Source of the DNA: Astragalus membranaceus
Taxonomy: Eukaryota > Streptophyta > Magnoliopsida > Fabales > Fabaceae
Direction of reading: 5' to 3'
Assembly (NCBI GenBank): GCA_039519185.1
Contig: CM076848.1
Span: forward strand, 60,476,778 to 60,540,777
Length of the DNA stretch: 64,000 nucleotides
The notes beneath the pieces are model-generated. The model was not told the DNA's origin. It was given only the letters and a program-made list of their open reading frames with translations, and ran no database searches. The translations under genes were made by a program, and so were the position numbers. This document shows positions 58,200 through 64,000 of the stretch, piece by piece; the first letter of the stretch is position 1; every line of letters starts with the position of its first letter.

Positions 58200-59560
58200 G
58201 AGACATAACGACACCACTCTCCCCTAAGCTCGGTAAGCTGCCCATCAGAGTATGTCTTCAACCGACGATCAGGAAAATACTGAAATTATAGAAATAAATA
58301 AAATTAGAATTGAAATGGTTAAATGGAATTAACTATTATTATATCAAAATCAAAAAGAATTCTAAGTAGATACCTGTCTGGGAATAGTCGTTTGGTTGTG
58401 GGTAATAATTTCCTTCATAAATTTCATTACGTAATACCCACAATCATTGGTATTGGGTTGTTTTGGACACTACAAAATAAAAGTTTAGTTAATTGTTAAA
58501 TTTTAATACATTTTTTTGACAAAATAATGTAATTAAATATATAAGAACATTGATTACAAACTTACAACTATTGGTATCCATTTGGTCCTTGATTGTTCCA
58601 ATCCCCAATATTCCATCAAACAACCGAACAGAAAGTCATATAACTATGTTATTCGAAATACATACGTATATAAGTAAAACTAAGAAATATGCAGATGGAT
58701 CGAAATACACACACCTATTAAATATCTCGATCAACTCGGGGTAGTTGTTGAAATGACCATGCAATGAATCAAAGTAGTACACCGTATCTTTCTTAGGATT
58801 TATTGCAAACAAAATCCAATGTTGCCTACAACATAAAAATTTGAATAAGTAATTGACTAGTATTTAAAAAATGCATGTTATATAAGAATGGATTAAATCT
58901 CTCACCGTAAGAGACACGGTGCCAAAAACATGGTATCGACACTTGTATTTTGAGCTTCCCATAATCGTTGAGTGATATAATTTGTAACCTCTTTCCTGAT
59001 TAGGCGACTCATCACGAAAGTTTGTATTATCCGGACACAAGAACACAAATCTGTGTCTGTTCCGAAGGGACCAAAATGTCCTCGTACAAGTACCTATAAT
59101 TAGAGATATATATACAAATTAAATTAACGATATAATAAAATAAATTCAATGATGTCAAATAATAAATTACATACGCATCTAACATATGCTCTAATAGAAG
59201 TACTGGTTGCCCACTTCATTTTACATACATCATCGATATCCTGACGTGTGATCATCAGTGTTTGACCGAAAATCCCAAATATTTGGTCATCCATCTCTAT
59301 TTCAAGCGGGGCTGCCTCAGTCATCCTGCATTCCGTGTGCATTTCGGCATAACAAATCATCTTATAATCATTAATGGAAGAGGCAGAGGGCTAAGATACA
59401 ATTGGAGAAGGGGAAGGCTGACTCACTGTTGGAGGAGGGGAGGGCTGATTCACTTTTCGAGGAGGGGCGGGCTGAGAAACTTGTGTAGAAGGGCCAGACC
59501 AAGACACTTTCTTGCTAGTAGATTTTGCCTTGCCAACACTTTTGCCCCTAGATTTTGCAT
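58200..59560 (-). pseudogene. CACTA-associated Ulp1-like cysteine protease (C48), decayed
   Basis: Exon-like minus-strand blocks appear in order. The linker SQPAPPRKVNQPS is at 59400-59560, IFGIFGQTLMITRQDIDDVC at about 59170-59290, and FVFLCPDNTNF at 58920-59070. QHWILFAINPKKDTVYYFDS (58700-58830) holds the catalytic His and Asp. WIPIV (about 58570) leads to CPKQPNTNDCGYYVMKFMKE (58385-58470), with the catalytic Cys. The end is GEWCRYVSLF (58205-58280). This is the C48 domain common in plant CACTA and MULE proteins. The triad is visible, but the linker has a TAG stop and exons near 59080 do not join in one frame. Confidence 0.85.
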
Positions 59561-59649
59561 TTTGGCGTACCTATATATAAAAAATAATAATTACTTAGTT
59601 AGCACACAATATATGACAAAAAATAATAATTAGTTACAAATATATTGTC

Positions 59650-59850
59650 ACTTACAACGACAAGGTGTGCTGGCTATGCAACAAAGGTACCAACTACATT
59701 TTACACAATCAGTAAATCTATACTGTCAACTGGAACAGGAAATGGTGCATCCCCCACAATTGCACAGTCAACTCTGACTCTAAGATGATCTGGAGGTAGG
59801 GTAAATTGTGCATCAAGGGATCCAATTGTTTACATATAGAGCATATTGCA
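59650..59850 (-). pseudogene. Decayed exon upstream of the C48 domain
   Basis: The minus strand reads LPPDHLRVRVDCAIVGDAPF, then PVDSIDLLIV, a stop, NVVGTFVA, a stop and PAHLVV. VGTFVAWPxHLV is usual in these CACTA proteins, so the second TAG probably replaced a Trp codon. Two stops in one exon show the gene is dead. Confidence 0.7.
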
Positions 59851-60093
59851 ACCATTTGATGTGGGTTGGACATATACAATTCACACTCACACTCATTGTT
59901 GTCCTAAATCAATTATAAACAAAAAATAATAAAGACATTATTTGATGTAATATATATGTACCAGAAAGAGAGTTTAATAATTAATTCCTTATTTATTATA
60001 AAAAATAATTAATACCTCAATTGACGGAATGGTGCAGCTATCTCGTGCGCTATCTGTGGTAGGGGATGGTACCGCTGGCGAAACCAACCCATA

Positions 60094-60586
60094 TTACATT
60101 TTGAAATGACTAAGTTCAGCCCTTAGATCTTCATACAATACTCGCAACTCTCTACTTTGTTGACAATCATGATGCTCATCACGAGTTTGCTTCTTTGGTC
60201 CAAGGTAGTCGGTTGGATTAACTCCAAATCCACAACCCCTTGTACGACCCGAGAATTCTTCACTTTCCATAGCACGAGCAATGATTTCCTTTTCAGAGCA
60301 ATCAGTGATCTCTCCCTGTGACACAGACTGTAATATGGTTTCCTGATTCACAAACAAAAGTATAATAATTATAAAGATCATAAAAGTTTCAAAACAATAT
60401 TTGAATTTTGGAAATACTTACAATTCTATGAGTCACCTCCTTAGTTTTGGGATCCACAATCTCCCCATCCTTGTTTTGTCGGGCCTCAACCCACAAAACA
60501 TGCCGCTCAATACTTTCTTTACTAGGATCTTTCCCACTGTTCTGGACTGGACCAGGAGGTCCATTCAGCAATACCGGGAGGTGCAT
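60094..60586 (-). pseudogene. CACTA Transposase_24 (Ptta/En/Spm) C-terminal part
   Basis: Two minus-strand exons. The first (60586-about 60418) reads ESIERHVLWVEARQNKDGEI and VDPKTKEVTHRIV. The second (about 60343-60094) reads IARAMESEEFSGRTRGCGFG and VNPTDYLGPKKQ. This is the conserved end of plant Transposase_24 proteins (W-K-AR...DP...RxRGxG). The N-terminal part is cut off by the LTR at about 60582. Function in transposition is presumed DNA binding. Confidence 0.82.
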
Positions 60587-61675
60587 TTAGCAATTGGATA
60601 TGGATTGGCCCAATCATTTCGGCCTATATCCACAACATACAAGCCCAATTAAGGCCATCACACTTGAATGGTTGAGATCGATTCTACTGATCCGATGATA
60701 CACAAATGGACACGATTTCCTATAAATACCGGCTCCCATAGCCTTCATATGGTACACACTCTCATTGCTAGCTTGTTTTGAGAAAAAAACAGTAGCCGCG
60801 TGAGAGGAGGACCAACAGTAGCGCCGGCATAGTGGAGGAGGGGGTTTTGGGTACCCGTTCTTGACACCGTGAGAGAGCTCTGGAGCAGAAAAAGGAGACT
60901 AAATTTTCAGGATCAGAAATTTCTCTATTCCGGGTTGTTTTTATCTCTGTAATTTATGACTCCTAATTTTATTTTATTGTTCTCGAACACTATGGATAGC
61001 TAAATCCTCTTCTAGGGTCTAGGTGGATCTTGCTTAATTAGAGACCTTTTTATGTTCTAATTTCTGGTTTGAATTCCTGTTTTTATTTTAATTAATATTG
61101 TCCTATTGTTTTTATCACATGATTAGGATTAGCTACCCTTTGCATGTTTATAATCAATTAGTTGATCAGCGACCGTACTGCAATTAGTTGGTGGACCTAT
61201 AGGATAATTGGGGCTATAATTAGGGCATGACCAAACCATAATTTAGTCTTCCAATCATTCAACTTTTTGCTCTTTATGCTTTTCCTGAATTTAAATTCTT
61301 GCATGACCAAACGAGGGTTAATTTAGGAAAAAGAATATTAATCGCGAATGACCAAACGGATTATTAGTTTTAGTAAAGGGATTGGTAATTAAGTAAAATA
61401 AGGGAATTCAGGTAGGATTAGACATAGGGGGAATCGAAGCTTGTAAGTGAAACCGTGATCCTAGGCCTCTCTCCATTGAATTAATTCTTGCATTTTATTA
61501 TTGTTATTTATTTCTTTTTTTATTTGTTCCATTACAATTCAAATATTTGTTCGTCTAAATAATAAATAATCTCGATTAGTTTGGTACTTGCTAATTAATC
61601 CCTGTGGACACGATAATCTTTTATACTACTTCTGCGGTAGAGTACACTTGCTCTAAGTGTGTTTTTAACGCAACA
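60582..61675 (+). repeat. 5' LTR of an Athila/Tat-like retrotransposon
   Basis: About 1.1 kb from TGCATTTAGCAATTGG to TTTTTAACGCAACA, immediately before a primer binding site. TATAAATACC at 60721-60730 is a good LTR promoter, and the following CTCATTGCTAGC and GAGAGGAGG region would be the RNA start. The left boundary is chosen where transposase homology ends. The right LTR is not in the window, so the ends cannot be verified. Confidence 0.65.
60721..60728 (+). promoter_or_regulatory. TATA box in the 5' LTR
   Basis: TATAAATA followed by a transcribed-looking leader; the usual position within a gypsy LTR. Confidence 0.6.
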
Positions 61676-61681
61676 AGTTTT

Positions 61682-61699
61682 TGGCGCCGTTGCCGGGGA
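61682..61699 (+). promoter_or_regulatory. Primer binding site (tRNA-Asp type)
   Basis: TGGCGCCGTTGCCGGGGA lies 6 bp after the LTR end. This is the tRNA-Asp-complementary site known from Athila elements, where first-strand DNA synthesis starts. Confidence 0.85.
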
Positions 61700-61872
61700 T
61701 TAATTTAGCAATATTAAACGAAAAAAGATTTTTATTGCTTTAGACTTTTTTTATGCACTAGTTTTAATTTTTTTTATTTATCTTATTGAAAAAAAAATAC
61801 AAAAAAAAGCTACTAATACTTTCCCAAGAGACCGCTGCAGTTCACTTTTTTTTGCAGATAAAAGTTTAAATC

Positions 61873-62862
61873 ATGGTTAAAACTCTTGGAGACTACATTA
61901 GAGAGGCAGAGGCACAAAGAAATTTAGAGAAGTCATATTGGTATATGTCTCAATGCCAGATTCAAATTTCTCCTCCTCCTTATGAACCTTATTCAAACTA
62001 TTGGGATGACTATGAGCCACCTCCTTATTCCTCCCACTGGGATAATTATGAGTCACTACAAGTGCAAAGGCAAGAGGAGGAAAAGTCGGATGTCAATGAG
62101 GTCTTGGCCAAATTTATGCAGCAGACAAATGAAAAATTTGAAAGCTTGGAGGGAGCCATGAACAACAAATTTGAAAGCTTGGAGGGTCAAATCTCAACTC
62201 TCATTGCTTTGTTATCTCAAGAGGCCCAAAAAACTCCTTCACAAACTAAGTCTACCCAAAATGAAGAAGCTGAGCAATACAAAGAAAGTATTCCTTCGAG
62301 AGATGAATGTGTCTCTATGGAATATAATCTGGAGGAAGAAGCTCTCAAGAAAGATGAGGAGACTCCTACTGAAGGGAGTCATATTGAAACAAAAGATCCT
62401 ACTAAAGGGAGCATTTGTGAGGACAGTGAGAAAGATCCCATGGTTCTAGATTTGGAGAAAGAGGAGAAAGCGCCCATTTTTGGGCAAATTGTTTTAACCA
62501 TTGGTGATGCTGTGATTGAGGTTCACCGGGGAAAGGTAACTTTAAGTAGTGGTAAAGAAGATGATGCTATTAAAGCTTTAAATTCCAATGAAAATTTCTC
62601 TTCTTTAACTTCTCCTTATTTTGATAATGTGGTTGAAACTAACATTTTTAGTGAATTAAAGATGCAGGACCTTTTGGAAAAAAGTCTTATTTTGCAAGAT
62701 CCTAGCATAATGGTGGATGGAGATAAAATAAAAATTTCACCATCCTTTGAAGTTCATCCACCACGTGGAAAAAGAAAGAACAATGTGAACCACATGGTTA
62801 GAAAGCTAAGAAGGTGCACAGCATTAGATATTAAATTTGCTCTCGGAGAGCCCCCTGATTAA
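61873..62862 (+). CDS. Gag-like protein of the LTR retrotransposon
   Basis: 329 codons from MVKTLGDYIREAEAQRNLEK, 173 bp after the primer binding site. The N-terminus is rich in Tyr and Pro (SPPPYEPYSNYWDDYEPPPY). Two heptad-like repeats, NEKFESLEG and NNKFESLEG, with ISTLIALLSQ suggest a coiled coil near residue 95. An acidic Glu/Lys-rich middle follows, and the end is basic (RGKRKNNVNHMVRKLRRC). Frames of this type follow the primer binding site in legume non-autonomous gypsy elements. No zinc knuckle, protease or polymerase follows in the window. The frame is intact, so the insertion is fairly young. Confidence 0.75.
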   Translation: MVKTLGDYIREAEAQRNLEKSYWYMSQCQIQISPPPYEPYSNYWDDYEPPPYSSHWDNYESLQVQRQEEEKSDVNEVLAKFMQQTNEKFESLEGAMNNKFESLEGQISTLIALLSQEAQKTPSQTKSTQNEEAEQYKESIPSRDECVSMEYNLEEEALKKDEETPTEGSHIETKDPTKGSICEDSEKDPMVLDLEKEEKAPIFGQIVLTIGDAVIEVHRGKVTLSSGKEDDAIKALNSNENFSSLTSPYFDNVVETNIFSELKMQDLLEKSLILQDPSIMVDGDKIKISPSFEVHPPRGKRKNNVNHMVRKLRRCTALDIKFALGEPPD

Positions 62863-64000
62863 GCACCAACTATAGTCAGGCTCACGACGTTAAACAAGCG
62901 CTTCGCAGGAGGCAACCTGTGTTTTATTTTCAGTTATTTTTACTTTTAATTTGTTTCATTTTTTTAGGAATAAGCTCAGACTGCAAGCTCTCTCAGGGAA
63001 GTCACTCTTACTCTCTCATTTATTTCTCTTAGTTTTTATTTGATCATTTTGCATTAAGGACCATGCTTCATGCTAGTGTGGGGGAGGAGAGTTATTTTGT
63101 CACTTGATCTTTATTAATGCACATACCCACCGTATATGTTGATAGCATTTTTTCTGGCTTGTTTTGAATGGACTATGCTTAAAGTTGAAAAAAATAGAGA
63201 TCTTGCCTTTAGGGGACCCCAAAAAAAGAATTTATTTGACAGACTTGTGCTTAATTGTAACTGTGAGATTGTCCTTAGGAAGCTGATAATTAGCATTTTT
63301 CCCTCTTGAGTACTTTTTGTGAACTAGCTTCTAAATGTGAGATTTGAGCCTTCATAAGGGGATTGATACTAAATCATAAATTTTTACCCCTTTTCTTTCT
63401 ATGAGTGTGTTTCTCAATTTGCGACATTCTAGAATTTGTCTTTTGACCATTTCAAGGCGAAAATTGATTTGCATCATGTAAAAAGATTTGGGGAATTTAG
63501 GTATTTTTCTAGCCTCAGAGTTGCTTGTTGAATTTATCCATTAGTTTCCCCCTTTGAGCCTATTTGTTATATTTTTTCTTTGGTACCCACTTATAATTTT
63601 TTTCTTTTTTTGTGGTAACCATTTGAAATTAAATTTGGAGCAACTATTGAAAGTTACAATTTTGTCCTGTAATTTAATTGTCTATCTCATCAGGACATAA
63701 AAACAAAATAGGAGTGGCTAATGTGGTTACAAGTACCTTTTCCTCTTAAGAAAATATAGAAAAATGAAAAGTTGAAAAAAAAAGGAGAACAAAGGAAAGC
63801 AAGAAGGAGGAAAAGGCACATCAAAATAATGAAAGAGCCAAAGGGCATATAAAAAAAAAGAGTCGACTCAAGAGCAAAAAGCAAATCAAAAAGAGTCGAC
63901 TCAATAGAAAAAAAAAGAGTGAAGAATGGAAGTGATATTAATTCGAAGTTTGGACAAAAATTGTAAAATAGATAGGAGCTACATATTTGGTTTCAAATGT
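62863..64000 (+). other. Retrotransposon internal region without pol
   Basis: The sequence after the stop first reads on as ACTATAGTCAGGCTCACGAC. A CTAGTGTGGGGGAGGAG purine tract follows (about 63074-63090), then AT-rich non-coding DNA to the window end. AAAAAGAGTCGACTCA occurs twice (about 63857 and 63888). No protease, reverse transcriptase or integrase is seen. Confidence 0.6.

Larger units (their letters stand above)
56083..60581 (-). mobile_element. CACTA element 4 (GTAGCGCTT family), interrupted twice
   Basis: A left end CACTACAACTGATTTGGG at 56083 is followed by many GGGTAGCGCTT, AGCGCTGCTCATT and AAAGCGCTA units in both orientations (56110-56283 and 57590-57775). Minus-strand Ulp1-like and Transposase_24 exons follow (58200-60586). 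CACTA element 3 sits inside the subterminal array. An LTR retrotransposon cuts the gene at about 60581, so the remaining part of the element is beyond the window or lost. Confidence 0.75.

Noticed and set aside
59262..59633. 123-codon Arg-rich plus-strand frame
   Set aside because: Antisense of the Pro/Ser-rich linker exon of the Ulp1-like pseudogene.

Overview
The window is nuclear DNA of a eudicot plant, probably a legume. It has spliced plant genes, a plant tRNA-Arg, and LTR elements of Ogre/Tat and Athila type next to CACTA, Harbinger, hAT and Mutator families. The legume assignment rests on the look of the TGTCATACC...GTCGCTACA LTR and is an inference. Most of the 64 kb is layered transposable-element DNA. 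Only four host genes are well supported: tRNA-Arg(ACG) at 17260-17332, a 14-exon DUF707 gene at 39313-42461, a small RING-H2 (XERICO-like) gene at 43965-44381, and a membrane-anchored SAM-methyltransferase-like gene at 51123-51848.

Region 1 (1-11766) is a nest resolved by target-site duplications. A Ty1/copia reverse transcriptase/RNase H region (1-304 and 10510-11348, 3' LTR to 11766) is split by a solo LTR (305-10509, TSD GTTTT). The solo LTR is split by a 9-kb CACTA element (1324-10288, TSD GTA), which itself carries a hAT-like MITE (5259-6005, TSD GTCACAAT). The CACTA element shows no transposase. It holds pieces of at least four unrelated host genes, all on the minus strand: an HMGB protein, a SAPS-domain phosphatase-associated protein, AIR carboxylase (PurK) and a CRLK-like receptor kinase. 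At least one further unidentified spliced piece is present. This gene-shuffling element is the most interesting object in the window.

Region 2 (11767-31530) holds a decayed non-autonomous gypsy-type element (11874-15905, TSD AGATA), the tRNA gene, MITEs, and an Ogre-type solo LTR (19381-22134, TSD ATCCT) inside a MITE (19186-22272, TSD AAATAATA). It also holds a minus-strand L1-type LINE whose middle is replaced by a 1.43-kb near-copy of the neighbouring Ogre LTR, followed by AT-rich DNA with a SINE-like unit and fold-back elements.

Region 3 (31536-36951) contains an apparently complete PIF/Harbinger transposon with both ORFs open, TIRs and a TAA duplication. A 1.36-kb element with very long terminal inverted repeats that enclose tRNA-like boxes follows it.

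Region 4 (37990-44400) is the genic island with the DUF707 and RING-H2 genes. Region 5 (45730-60586) is CACTA territory: three short defective CACTA elements with exact 3-bp TSDs, a stop-ridden TNP2 transposase copy, and a second CACTA with decayed Ulp1-protease and Transposase_24 exons. The methyltransferase gene lies inside this region. Region 6 (60582-64000) is the 5' part of an LTR retrotransposon with a tRNA-Asp-type primer binding site and a gag-like ORF; its 3' end lies outside the window.
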